From: CAYVQZ01 sp964453435
GTDB taxonomy: Bacteria > Abyssobacteria > SURF-5
Assembly: GCA_964453435.1 (NCBI GenBank)
Contig: CAYVQZ010000003.1
Location: 1-64,000, forward strand
Length of the DNA: 64,000 bases
Reading direction: 5' to 3'
Numbering within the stretch: position 1 is the stretch's first letter; each line of letters begins with the position of its first letter. The position numbers were made by a program, and so were the translations under genes. Positions 1-8,160 of this stretch are shown piece by piece. The notes beneath the pieces are model-generated. The model was not told where the DNA came from and did not search any database. It saw only the letters and a program-made list of their open reading frames with translations.

Positions 1-77
1 CTACTACTCTAATTTATTCGAGGAGGTTGTCTCAACTATGTTGGCACAGAGGGAGATAATTTCATTAAAGCTACCTC

Positions 78-95
78 TTTCAGCATTTGCTGAAA
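78..95. promoter_or_regulatory. 18-bp palindrome, candidate operator
   Basis: The sequence reads TTTCAGCA-TT-TGCTGAAA, a perfect inverted repeat with 8-nt arms. It shares the pattern TTTCARCA-NN-TGYTGAAA with the copy at 155-172, 77 bp away. Paired sites of this shape usually bind a dimeric repressor. That role is inferred. Confidence 0.45.
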
Positions 96-154
96 CATAT
101 TATATACTGAAAACTTCCGCTAAGTCAATTAGATCTTTTCATTATTTTAGCTTA

Positions 155-172
155 TTTCAACAAATGTTGAAA
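155..172. promoter_or_regulatory. 18-bp palindrome, second copy of the candidate operator
   Basis: The sequence reads TTTCAACA-AA-TGTTGAAA, again with perfect 8-nt arms. It differs from the 78-95 site by compensating changes in both arms, so symmetry is kept while the sequence drifts. That favours a selected protein-binding site or hairpin over chance. Confidence 0.45.
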
Positions 173-317
173 CTACTTATCTACTTAAGTCTAGCAAGAG
201 TTCAATCACATGGCTAGAATTATCAGTTCTTATCTGCATAATGTAACTATTTTAAGCATAAGCAGTTACATAGGGCAAGAATACTCTTTTACCTCATACT
301 CTTTGGCTCCAGCCCCA

Positions 318-735
318 TTATTTTTCCCAAAGTTGGTGGAACACGTCGCACCAGTTTGTCTGAATCCAGTCGTACCACGAAACGGCATGTTCTGGATTTT
401 CGAATGTTCTTATGTCCTTCTCGATATTTGGCGGTGATCGTGAGATTTCTTTCCATAGAGCCCTGTCGTCTCTCTTCAATGGAAGCATCTTCTGTGTCCG
501 GCTTGAACCGGTAAAAGACCTCCTCTTCCCGAGAAGATACGTAGAGAATCTGATTGCGAAGGTGATCTCGATCAGGATTGTTTGTATAGACAGCTTCGAG
601 TTCGATTGTTTTCCTTTTTGCCAAAGATATCGAGGTCAATAACGTCTGCATCGAGGGATTTTTTAAAAGTAATATCTTCTCGCTCCGTGGGTGGCCCTTG
701 TCAATGTGTAGACGCGCCCCCTTTGTTTGACCCTA
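318..735 (-). pseudogene. frame-disrupted gene downstream of the helicase
   Basis: No single frame gives a good protein, but pieces in two frames join into one protein-like sequence. An upstream piece (about 610-680) reads SLDADVIDLDIFGKK. The next frame (about 465-605) reads ELEAVYTNNPDRDHLRNQ and on to EDASIEE. After another shift near 465, a frame reads RDDRALWKEIS and then a Trp-rich tail ending FHQLWEK at the stop at 318-320. Two of the apparent shifts fall at A-rich runs. I do not recognise the family. It could be a decayed operon partner of the helicase or an intact gene with assembly indels. No start codon is convincing. Confidence 0.45.
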
Positions 736-738
736 TGC

Positions 739-3700
739 TCACACTAATCCGTCGCTGCAAATGATTCGTGGAAGGTCGGAGTCGCTTTCTTGGAACAACC
801 GTTGGCTTGCCCGGTCTTTCATGCCATGTTGGCGATAGATGCGAACCAGGTGATTCATTAGCGTCTCGCCGACTATTCGGTTTCGCCTCAGGAGGTTGAG
901 TTCCTTCTTAACCGCGGCGCTGATTGGTCCCCGGAACGCTCGTTCCAGAATGTTTATCTGGCCCTTGATGTCTTCGTCGGCGGTTTCGCTGAAGATCGCG
1001 CGGAGCTCGCGAATGACGTACCTCTGGCCATGGGAAAGCGAGACGGTGTGTTCACGCTCTGACTTGCGATGTTTGACTTCCTCGGCAAAGAGTCTCTTCA
1101 CACGCATGACTGCTGCGTTGTAACCCTCCGGGAGGGGGCGGCCTTTCAGGTCGGGTGTACATTTGATGGTTCCGAGAATCTGGGGAATATCTCGTGACAC
1201 AATTTCGCCGTTCTCGTCCAGAAGGAACAGTTGTTGGAAGGAACCCGCCTGACAGAAGACATACAGTCCCTTTTTCTTGCATGACATCGCGGTTCGTATG
1301 CCGTCGCGCAAATCAGCTATGCGGTCGTATTCGGCGGGGTCTTCGGCTCGCAGCTTTCTCAGGATTTCCTCGGCTTCGTTGAGGCCAAGGGTTTCCTCTT
1401 CCTCGTCCTCAAAGAGGCTCAGTTGTCCACCCTTTCTTTCGTAGATGGCGTACATCGCTTCTTCGTTAAGCTGTTCCGACTTGTCGAGTATGGCGGAATC
1501 TTCGCCTATCGTTTCGTGGATTTCCTTGATGCGCCGCTGAAGTTTCTGCCGCAACCCAAGGTTTTTCTCAAGCGCTCTTTCCGGCAGGAAATTGAATCCG
1601 GAAATCACGTCGTGGTCGCTGCCTATGCGGTCGATGCGCCCGAAGCGCTGAATCAGCCGGACCGGATTCCAATGGAGGTCGTAATTGATAATCTTGTCGC
1701 AATCCTGAAGGTTCAGGCCCTCGGCCAGCACGTCGGTAGCCACAACAGTAAACAATTCGGTGTCGCCGGGGCCGAACTGAAATTCGGGGTTTGCCTTCGG
1801 CGCAAATCGGCCGACAAGGCGAAGCTTGCTCTTATCTCCGCTGAAAATCACGTCGATGTCGTCTCGCATTCCGTCCGGATTCAGATTATTGTGCAGATAT
1901 CGAGCGGTGTCGGCGTATTGCGTAAAGATAAGTCGTTTCCCGGATTTGATTGGTTCCCGCGCCAGCCGCCTGATAAGCGTTTGAATCTTTGCGTCCTTAT
2001 CCGGGGTTATCGGTTCGACCAGACGCAGTATTTTCCCGAGCAGCTCGATATCATGCCCGATGTGCTCCTTCATGCGTTCGAGGTCAAAATCGGCGGCGTC
2101 ATATTTCCCGGATACCTGCCGGAGAGCATCCACCAGGTCTTGTTCTTCGGCCAGATTGGGCTCGTACAGAATGTCCTGCGCCTCATCGCCGGCGGGCACG
2201 ATACCTTCCTCCAGCGCGGCAAGGAACCGTTCGTGCACCATAAGAAGTCTATCCACTGTTCGCCTGAATGCTTCAACACTCGATTCGAACCGTTTGAAAA
2301 GCATGACCCGCATGAGGCCGCGCAGATTTGCTCCCGCCCGGTGCAGGCTCGCGTACGGTTCCTTTCGCTGTTTTTCCTTTACGACATAGTGCCACAGACC
2401 ATAGCGGGCATAGGTGAGTTCGTCCGGCGGCGGCTTGGAAGGTTGAGATTTCCGAGACTTTCCGAGGTAGCCGCGCAGTTGGTCATACAAGCCCTGATAG
2501 GTATCCTCGATGCTGTACTCGATGGTTTCCAATTCGCGTTTCGGGAAGAACTGATGGCGGTCTCCGACTTTCACATAGGCTCGCTTGCGGCCGTCCAGAT
2601 AATCACGGAATTGCGACGGGTCGACTTTTTGGTGCGTAACCGAGTCGTAACCATACCACCGCAAAATATGATTGCGCGTCCGTCGGATGAGCAGATTGGA
2701 GAGCAGGTCGGGCAGCTTCTTCTCCCCTTTCTCGATCAGCTTAAAATATTCCTTGAGGTCGGGCGGGTCCACGGGCAGGTCGGTCTTGTCGTCGGGATGA
2801 AACAGCTTGATCTGGTTGTAGATGTCCCACGCGCTCTTGTTGCGGGGAGTGGCCGTCAGAAAGCAGCACTGCCTTCCCGTATCGAGGAACGCTTTCATCA
2901 CCTTGTAGCGCTGGCTGTCGGAGTATCTGAAGTTGTGGCTTTCATCGATGAGGACGAAATCGCGGTCGCGGTATTTCACGTCCTCGAGCAGGAAGTTCGG
3001 CTCGCCGTCGTCGCCTTCTCTGAGCAACCCCATCGAAAGCACGCGCGCGTTCAGGTCGTACTGCTCATTATACCGTTCCCACATTTCCACGAGCGGAGCG
3101 GGACATACGATAAGCGGCCGCGCGTGATGGGTTGTTTCGAAATGCTTCACGATGGCGGCGCCGATGAATGACTTGCCGAGGCCGACGACATCGGAAACAA
3201 ACACGCCATTGTGTTTGTGGATCATCCAAATCGCCTGCTTCACGGCGAATCTCTGAAATTCGGCCAGGTCATATGTGATTTTATCGTGCCAGACGAAATC
3301 CTCCGCTTCAGTGGTCTCGAGACGGTCCTTTACCAGCGTGTAGAGGGTTTTCATGTAGATATCGTACGGCCGCATGGGGGCGAGCGCCCAGGAATGCCGG
3401 AGTTCGTGCATCAAGGTTTCGTCGAAATCGCGCGCCTCGCTCCAGAGTTCCTCAAACCAGCGGACAAGCTCGGCATGGTTGTCGTTGCCCTGAACCATAA
3501 CATTGAGTTCGGTGTTGTGGGTGACGCCGGCGAGCGTGAGATTGGACGAGCCGACTATCGCGATGCCTTTCTCGTGCCGCTCCAAGGGGTTGCCTATTTC
3601 GTCGAAGACCGGGCCGTAGTCGAATATGTATGCCTTCGCGTGCAGGCGGCCTTTGGTGTAGACTTTTACCTTGAGGCGCTTTTCCTCGATCATCCGGACC

Positions 3701-4077
3701 AAGAGAGCGATGAGAGATTCCGCCTCATCGGTCTGGTCCATGACCTCGATTGCCGATTTCATGTTGTCGGCTGTTTCGACAGCCATCCGTTTGGCTTCGG
3801 TTCGCTTCGGAAATATTTGGGCCTCGACCTCATCGGCCACGAGTTCGAGGCGGCGATAGCCCTCCGCCAACTGCTCGAGCGTCTCGCGATTGGTAGTGTT
3901 GCCGATGAGCAGGCGAAGCTCTTTGACGCCCGCCAGCTTTTGGGCGATGCTGGCGAATCCGGAGAGGAAGAAGTAGCCGACGGCAAACCGGCCGGCCTCG
4001 GTTGACGAGAGGATACGGTTGATATGGTCAACCAGCTTTTCGTTTCGATTGTCAATGATGTCGTGCGCGGGCATCAT
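739..4077 (-). CDS. PLD-nuclease/SNF2-type helicase fusion, defence-like
   Basis: This 1112-residue protein combines a phospholipase-D-like nuclease module with a superfamily 2 helicase. The PLD half-site is seen as H146-x-K148 in GRLHAKAYIF and SSN at about 177-179 (GSSNLTLAG). The helicase has Walker A GLGKS (299-303), a DESH box (378-381), LTATPR (motif III), VLAEGLNL (motif V) and QRFGRIDRIGS (motif VI, about 810-820). The roughly 330 residues between the RecA lobes hold an insertion, and the C-terminal 290 residues are of unknown fold. Proteins of this architecture are annotated as anti-phage or DNA-repair helicases; the exact role here is inferred. The gene lies 49 bp after the HepT gene on the same strand, with a perfect palindrome in between, suggesting one operon. 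Start is ATG 4077 or the adjacent ATG 4074, after GAGGGA. Confidence 0.88.
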   Translation of the reverse strand: MMPAHDIIDNRNEKLVDHINRILSSTEAGRFAVGYFFLSGFASIAQKLAGVKELRLLIGNTTNRETLEQLAEGYRRLELVADEVEAQIFPKRTEAKRMAVETADNMKSAIEVMDQTDEAESLIALLVRMIEEKRLKVKVYTKGRLHAKAYIFDYGPVFDEIGNPLERHEKGIAIVGSSNLTLAGVTHNTELNVMVQGNDNHAELVRWFEELWSEARDFDETLMHELRHSWALAPMRPYDIYMKTLYTLVKDRLETTEAEDFVWHDKITYDLAEFQRFAVKQAIWMIHKHNGVFVSDVVGLGKSFIGAAIVKHFETTHHARPLIVCPAPLVEMWERYNEQYDLNARVLSMGLLREGDDGEPNFLLEDVKYRDRDFVLIDESHNFRYSDSQRYKVMKAFLDTGRQCCFLTATPRNKSAWDIYNQIKLFHPDDKTDLPVDPPDLKEYFKLIEKGEKKLPDLLSNLLIRRTRNHILRWYGYDSVTHQKVDPSQFRDYLDGRKRAYVKVGDRHQFFPKRELETIEYSIEDTYQGLYDQLRGYLGKSRKSQPSKPPPDELTYARYGLWHYVVKEKQRKEPYASLHRAGANLRGLMRVMLFKRFESSVEAFRRTVDRLLMVHERFLAALEEGIVPAGDEAQDILYEPNLAEEQDLVDALRQVSGKYDAADFDLERMKEHIGHDIELLGKILRLVEPITPDKDAKIQTLIRRLAREPIKSGKRLIFTQYADTARYLHNNLNPDGMRDDIDVIFSGDKSKLRLVGRFAPKANPEFQFGPGDTELFTVVATDVLAEGLNLQDCDKIINYDLHWNPVRLIQRFGRIDRIGSDHDVISGFNFLPERALEKNLGLRQKLQRRIKEIHETIGEDSAILDKSEQLNEEAMYAIYERKGGQLSLFEDEEEETLGLNEAEEILRKLRAEDPAEYDRIADLRDGIRTAMSCKKKGLYVFCQAGSFQQLFLLDENGEIVSRDIPQILGTIKCTPDLKGRPLPEGYNAAVMRVKRLFAEEVKHRKSEREHTVSLSHGQRYVIRELRAIFSETADEDIKGQINILERAFRGPISAAVKKELNLLRRNRIVGETLMNHLVRIYRQHGMKDRASQRLFQESDSDLPRIICSDGLV

Positions 4078-4085
4078 TCCCTCAA

Positions 4086-4102
4086 TCGAGAAAATTTCTC
4101 GA
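4086..4102. promoter_or_regulatory. 17-bp perfect palindrome upstream of the helicase gene
   Basis: TCGAGAAA-A-TTTCTCGA has perfect 8-nt arms and sits between the HepT stop and the helicase start, about 9 bp before the ATG. It could be an operator, or an mRNA hairpin close to the ribosome binding site. Either role is inferred. Confidence 0.4.
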
Positions 4103-4126
4103 CGTATTCGTGATGATGCGAATCAA

Positions 4127-4588
4127 TCACTGCATCTGTTCTTCTTTGAATTGTTCAAGGGCATCTGCAAGCTGGTCAAGGGTTAAGGGTAATGAAAGCG
4201 CTAAATTGCTGAATCTCTCCCATCGAAGCTCAAAACCGTAAATATGTCTGAAGAGGTGACGAAAGCGCAGATATTGCTTCAGCTTTTCGAGCATCTCATG
4301 ACCGATGAGCGCATCGCGTGTTCCTTCAATGGGGCGCGACATTTGCAGAAGAAGTTCAGTGTGCCAACCTTCGCCTTTCGGCAACCGCTCGTCTATCCGG
4401 AGCGCAATTCTTTCAAATATCTTTGCTGCGCCACAGTAAAAATCATGGAGGATACTTCCTGCCGCCCTCGCCTCTATAAAATCTGGTTTCTCTCCCGACC
4501 TCTTGATCAACTCTTGCATCTCTCCAGACAGCCGTTTCAAATTCTCTATCTCAACCTTGATTTCCTCCATCAGGTTTTCTTTATCCAT
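4127..4588 (-). CDS. hepT: HepT-like HEPN ribonuclease toxin
   Basis: This 153-residue alpha-helical protein contains the HEPN catalytic motif R-x4-H in FRHLFRHIYGF, roughly residues 107-117. In the HEPN/MNT family the HEPN partner is an RNase toxin, and the MNT partner neutralises it, often by adding AMP near the active site. It overlaps the upstream MNT gene by 8 bp, so the two are translationally coupled in the usual antitoxin-toxin order. The helicase follows on the same strand. The family is clear from motif plus partner. Toxicity in this organism is not shown by sequence. Confidence 0.82.
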   Translation of the reverse strand: MDKENLMEEIKVEIENLKRLSGEMQELIKRSGEKPDFIEARAAGSILHDFYCGAAKIFERIALRIDERLPKGEGWHTELLLQMSRPIEGTRDALIGHEMLEKLKQYLRFRHLFRHIYGFELRWERFSNLALSLPLTLDQLADALEQFKEEQMQ

Positions 4589-4877
4589 ATATGAGTTGTC
4601 CTTCCCTGAGTGTCTTCTCTTTCAGACTTTCAAAGGCGTCTTCAAGCGGAATGAGATTGAGCTCGACTTCAGGCGGCAGGAGGTCCCACAATTCGGTGAG
4701 AGCGTTAATGTAGAGTTCGGAGGACATTCCTTCCACCACCAGGTCAATATCCGATCTTTCATGGACAAATCCTTTTGCCAGCGAGCCAATAAGGAAAACC
4801 CGCTTTGCTTTATATTTATCTCTCAAGAGTTCGGCGCATCTGTCGGCCAAGGCTAATAATTCGTCTTTCTTGCGCAT
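4581..4877 (-). CDS. mntA: MNT-domain nucleotidyltransferase antitoxin
   Basis: A 98-residue minimal nucleotidyltransferase with the GS-x10-D-x-D signature: GSLAKGFVHERSDIDLVV, where DID would hold the metals. Members paired with HEPN proteins act as antitoxins that AMPylate the toxin. The gene opens the operon. Its start ATG 4877 is preceded by AAAGGGGTG, a good ribosome binding site. The stop lies inside the HepT gene. Confidence 0.85.
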   Translation of the reverse strand: MRKKDELLALADRCAELLRDKYKAKRVFLIGSLAKGFVHERSDIDLVVEGMSSELYINALTELWDLLPPEVELNLIPLEDAFESLKEKTLREGQLIYG

Positions 4878-5215
4878 ATTTCACCCCTTTACCGCGCCTG
4901 AGTCAAGCCTCGAATGTGATGCATAATGTTATCGAGGGCCTCGGATGGCGGCGGCGAGCGTTACGCGGATTTCCAATCAAGCGACACCCAAAGAACACCG
5001 CCGGATACTCCGAAGTCAGGGCGCCGGCTTCTCATTACGGAACAAGGGCACTCCCCGATAATGAGGCTGTTTGCATTATGCCATATTGCGCTTCTCTTGA
5101 ACAAGGGAACCCACGAAACGTGCGCCTCTTCGGGGACAAGGTCATGCGCGCCAGCCAAGCTGTTTGGCCACGCGCTTGATCTGAGCGATGAATTCGTCGT
5201 TGGGGCGTTTGCGTT
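4878..5215. other. intergenic stretch, nothing recognised
   Basis: The 338 bp between the MNT/HepT operon and the chimeric RAYT ORF hold short ORFs in several frames but none with protein-like composition or a ribosome binding site. It must hold the MNT operon promoter, but I could not find a convincing -35/-10 pair. Confidence 0.4.
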
Positions 5216-5929
5216 TTACAATTTCCCCAGATTGTTTTCGTCCTCATGCCAGCGCATCGGATTACTGGCGATATAGTCCCGAATGCCATTCAAATCGCTC
5301 TCATTGCGAATCACGTGTTCATAATAATTCCGCTGCCAAACGGGCGCGCCCGGCAGGGCCCGCGCTTCATTGATGCGCCTGGTTACCGCCGATTTGAATC
5401 CGGCGATAATCGAGCCTATGGATTTTGGTTTTCGGCGTAGCGGCGCATGGCATGCGCCCTTGTTTGTGGGCGCGAGGCGGCGCATGAGCTCGATTTCGGT
5501 GGCGGTTCGCAGCCGTTCTTCCGGCCCGATTGTGATACGGCGGAACACGCGGCGTTTCTTGACCTCTTGCTCAAATCGTACATTCAGAAAATGCCAATAT
5601 GACCGGCTTTCGTTTGAAAAAATGAAAAGCGAATAAGGATGGTCACGCAGGAGTCGAGAAACGACTGGCCGCTCCAGGCCGAGTAGCAGGCTGTCGGATG
5701 CGAGCCGGAGGTATATCACGTGGAAAGCATCGTCCTGGCCTCCGACCGCAAACAAGAGAGGGTCATCCGCAAGCGCCTGACTGGCCTTCTCAGTCCAGCC
5801 GCGCCTGAAAAGCGGTCGGTTTATACGGGTGTAATTCAGCTCCGACCAGAACAGTTCCTTCAATGGCTCAAGGTCATTCAGTTCCTTAAGCAGTCCCAGG
5901 ACAGACTGTTGCCGTTCTCCTCGATTCAT
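5216..5929 (-). CDS. chimeric ORF: restriction-methylase N-terminus joined to RAYT transposase C-terminus
   Basis: The 237-residue product is two unrelated pieces. Residues 1 to about 150 match from memory the N-terminus of large Eco57I-type restriction-modification methylases (ELNYTRINRPLFRRGW, DDAFHVIYLRL, YSLFIFSNES, KKRRVFRRITIG). The methylase core that should follow, over 700 residues, is absent. Residues from about 155 match the C-terminal part of REP-associated tyrosine (RAYT/Y1) transposases: IGSIIAGFKSAVTRRINEA, APVWQRNYYEHVIRNE and DYIASNPMRW. The HUH-bearing half of the transposase is missing. The join is in frame at about residues 151-160. The product is probably a decay remnant at a transposase insertion or deletion scar. 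An active protein seems unlikely. Confidence 0.72.
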   Translation of the reverse strand: MNRGERQQSVLGLLKELNDLEPLKELFWSELNYTRINRPLFRRGWTEKASQALADDPLLFAVGGQDDAFHVIYLRLASDSLLLGLERPVVSRLLRDHPYSLFIFSNESRSYWHFLNVRFEQEVKKRRVFRRITIGPEERLRTATEIELMRRLAPTNKGACHAPLRRKPKSIGSIIAGFKSAVTRRINEARALPGAPVWQRNYYEHVIRNESDLNGIRDYIASNPMRWHEDENNLGKL

Positions 5930-6358
5930 AGATTCGGGTCTCCCTCTCCCATTTTCCCTGCTAAAATCGCATGCCGATTCGAGGGCGGTATCACAAAGGG
6001 TACAAAGGGTAACCGAATTGCCCTGTATTTATATGTAATTTAATCAAATCTGATTGAAAAAATCAAGCAAAACATTCACCTTGCCCCAAAAGACAGGAAA
6101 AAACAAACGGGTCACCCATTGAAAGCTCTCCTGCCAAGTGGCCGTAGTTGAGATAGCAGTTTCCTTCGCAAAAATTTCTGTTGCGTATTTGAAAGCGTCG
6201 GCCACGTATTCGGTCTGGTTCTTACTCCCGTTGAAAACACAATCTGGGTGAATCCGCCTGCCTGTGCGTCGCACGCAGACAGGTGTGAATCTGTGGTTAG
6301 ACCGATGTTCAGAATCCGGCTAATCGCGGACTTCACTAAATTATTCCGAACCCTCTCG
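5930..6358. other. intergenic stretch with an AT-rich patch and one imperfect palindrome
   Basis: No gene is supported. An AT-rich patch at about 6020-6070 holds promoter-like minus-strand sequence (TTGATT and TAAATT spaced by 18) that could serve the chimeric ORF. The imperfect palindrome at 6257-6283 is listed separately. Minus-strand ORFs here are composition shadows. Confidence 0.4.
6257..6283. repeat. imperfect palindrome, REP-like
   Basis: CCTGCCTGTGCG at 6257-6268 faces GCACGCAGACAGG at 6271-6283. The outer pairs match with a few mismatches, giving a GC-rich stem-loop like intergenic REP sequences. Its closeness to a RAYT transposase fragment fits, since RAYTs mobilise REP-type hairpins. 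Only one copy is seen in this window. Confidence 0.35.
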
Positions 6359-6388
6359 TTGACTTGCATCAGGCGGGATTGATAGAAT
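6359..6388 (+). promoter_or_regulatory. sigma70-type promoter for the ThDP enzyme gene
   Basis: TTGACT (6359-6364), an 18-bp spacer, then TAGAAT (6383-6388). Transcription would start near 6395, giving a short leader before the ATG at 6433. Confidence 0.55.
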
Positions 6389-6432
6389 TTGTCGAACTCC
6401 GCGCTCCGCGATCGCGAAGAGGAGGATTTCCA

Positions 6433-8049
6433 ATGGAAAATATGCCGGGCGGGCACGCCGTCGTGAAGACGCTCAAAGCGCACGGGGTCGAATATGTTTT
6501 CGGGATACCCGGCTCGCACATCCTCGCCATCTACGACGGCCTCATCGAAGAAGCGTCCATCAAGCCCATCCTTGCGCGCCATGAGCAGGGCGCCGCGTTC
6601 ATGGCCGATGCGTACGCCCGAATCTCCGGCAAACCGGGAGTGGTGCTCGTGACCGCGGGACCCGGCCTGCTGAACGCCATGACCGGCATGCTCGAGGCGT
6701 ACCAGTCCTGTTCGCCCGTTCTGCTGTTTTGTGGCGAGGTGGACCGGGACCATCTGGGCCGCGAATGGGGAGCCTTGCACGAGCTGAAGAATCAGACTGG
6801 TATCCTCGAGAGCGTGACGAAATGGCGGCGATGCGTAACCGAACCTTCCGACATCCCGGCGGCGGTTCACGAAGCGTTCCGCCAGTTGCACAGCGGCTGC
6901 CCGAAGCCCGTGGCGCTTTCGATACCTTTCGACGTGCTCGATTCTTCCGCCGACGTCGAAATATGGGGCGAGACGCTCGAGCCGGAAAGGGTTCAGGCAA
7001 ACGAGGAAGTGGTCAGCCACATTGTCGATATCCTTGTCGACGCCTCCGCTCCGGCCATACTGGCCGGCTGGGGCGCCGCCTGGTCGGACGCCGGCGAGGA
7101 AATACGAGAACTGAGCGAGATTCTGCAGTGCCCGATAATCACAACCGAGCGAGGGAAGGGAGTGGTGAGCGACGAGCATCCGAATGTGCTCGGCAACATC
7201 ATGCAGGGAGGCTCCGTGCTCGGGACCCTCGGCAAGGCCGACGCGATTCTGGCTCTCGGCACGCGGTTCGACGAGTTGACGACGTTCCAGTGGAAGTTCA
7301 GAACATCCGACGAATGCTCGCTCATTCACGTGGATATCAACCCTCGGGAAATCGGCAAAATCTATCCCGTCAAGCTCGGACTCGCGAAGGACGCCAAGAC
7401 CGTCATGCAGCAGGTTTTGGGCGAGGTCCGAAAACGCGTCGTCGTCACTGATTCCACCAATCGCGCGCAGGAGTTCCGCAGAATAAAGGAGAAGGTTCGC
7501 GAAGCCAAAAAGGACTCGAAAGGAGCCACATACGTCGACGCGCTGGCCGATTGCCTTCCGAAAGACGCCATCTTCGTTTCCGACACCACGCTGACTTCCG
7601 CGTGGACCGGCAGGTTCCTGCCCTCGTATCGGCCGAGGTCGTTCATCAGGCCCGACGGCTCGACCACCATGGGATTCGCCCTGCCCGCCGCCATCGGCGC
7701 CAAGTTCGCCGGCCCCGACCGCCCCGTCATCGCGGTTATCGGCGACGGCGGCTTCATGTTTACCGCCTCCGAACTCGCCACCGCCGTCCAGCATGGCGCG
7801 AACATCACGGTCGTTGTCTTCAACGACGGCGGTTACGGCTGGATCCGGTTCATGCAGGACATGTATTACGGACGCCGCATCCAGGCCGACATGGTGAATC
7901 CCGACTTCGTCAAGCTGGCCGAATCGTTCGGCGTCAGGGCGCTCCGGACAGACTCGCCCGCAGGCCTCAGGGAGGCGCTCTCCGCCGCGCTCGACTCGGA
8001 TGCGCTCACGCTCATCGAAGTGACCGACGAAATCGGCTCGCCATACTGA
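6433..8049 (+). CDS. acetolactate synthase-like ThDP-dependent enzyme, large-subunit type
   Basis: A 538-residue thiamine-diphosphate enzyme of the IlvB/benzoylformate decarboxylase group, which joins or decarboxylates 2-oxo acids. The N-terminal pyrimidine domain (1-170) holds the ThDP-activating Glu in ILARHEQGAAFMADAYAR. The middle domain (about 190-330) ends in GTRFDELTTFQW. The C-terminal domain has the ThDP motif starting GDGGFMFTASELA and closing FND. No small regulatory subunit (ilvN) follows, so it may not be the branched-chain biosynthetic enzyme; sulfopyruvate, oxalyl-CoA or glyoxylate chemistry are alternatives. Start ATG 6433 is chosen because AGAGGAGG lies 7 bp upstream. It stands alone, flanked by repeats and accessory genes. 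Confidence 0.85.
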   Translation: MENMPGGHAVVKTLKAHGVEYVFGIPGSHILAIYDGLIEEASIKPILARHEQGAAFMADAYARISGKPGVVLVTAGPGLLNAMTGMLEAYQSCSPVLLFCGEVDRDHLGREWGALHELKNQTGILESVTKWRRCVTEPSDIPAAVHEAFRQLHSGCPKPVALSIPFDVLDSSADVEIWGETLEPERVQANEEVVSHIVDILVDASAPAILAGWGAAWSDAGEEIRELSEILQCPIITTERGKGVVSDEHPNVLGNIMQGGSVLGTLGKADAILALGTRFDELTTFQWKFRTSDECSLIHVDINPREIGKIYPVKLGLAKDAKTVMQQVLGEVRKRVVVTDSTNRAQEFRRIKEKVREAKKDSKGATYVDALADCLPKDAIFVSDTTLTSAWTGRFLPSYRPRSFIRPDGSTTMGFALPAAIGAKFAGPDRPVIAVIGDGGFMFTASELATAVQHGANITVVVFNDGGYGWIRFMQDMYYGRRIQADMVNPDFVKLAESFGVRALRTDSPAGLREALSAALDSDALTLIEVTDEIGSPY

Positions 8050-8160
8050 GAATCTTCCGTACAGGGCGGCCCGAGAGCGTCGCTCGTGTGGCGTTTGCGA
8101 GAGCAATTTCTCGACTCGTTTCTGTTATTCCAATCACGGGACGGATTCATTGTTACTCCG

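Larger units (their letters stand above)
1..317. other. AT-rich non-coding stretch with operator-like palindromes
   Basis: No convincing gene is visible here. The stretch is clearly more AT-rich than the rest of the window and carries two related 18-bp palindromes (listed separately) plus a weaker one, GTTGTCTCAAC, at 26-36. It looks like a regulatory or intergenic region at the contig edge. The gene it controls, if any, may lie outside the window. Confidence 0.5.

Noticed and set aside
38..217. 59-codon plus-strand ORF with AGGAGG upstream
   Set aside because: The ribosome binding site is 11 bp away and the product has no recognisable features; it runs across the two palindromes, which argues for regulatory DNA.
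1423..3171. 582-codon plus-strand ORF
   Set aside because: Antisense shadow of the helicase gene, which has clear motifs.
6112..8106. 664-codon minus-strand ORF
   Set aside because: Antisense to the ThDP enzyme, which has complete motifs and a ribosome binding site; the antisense product is rich in Arg, Gly and His as expected of a shadow.
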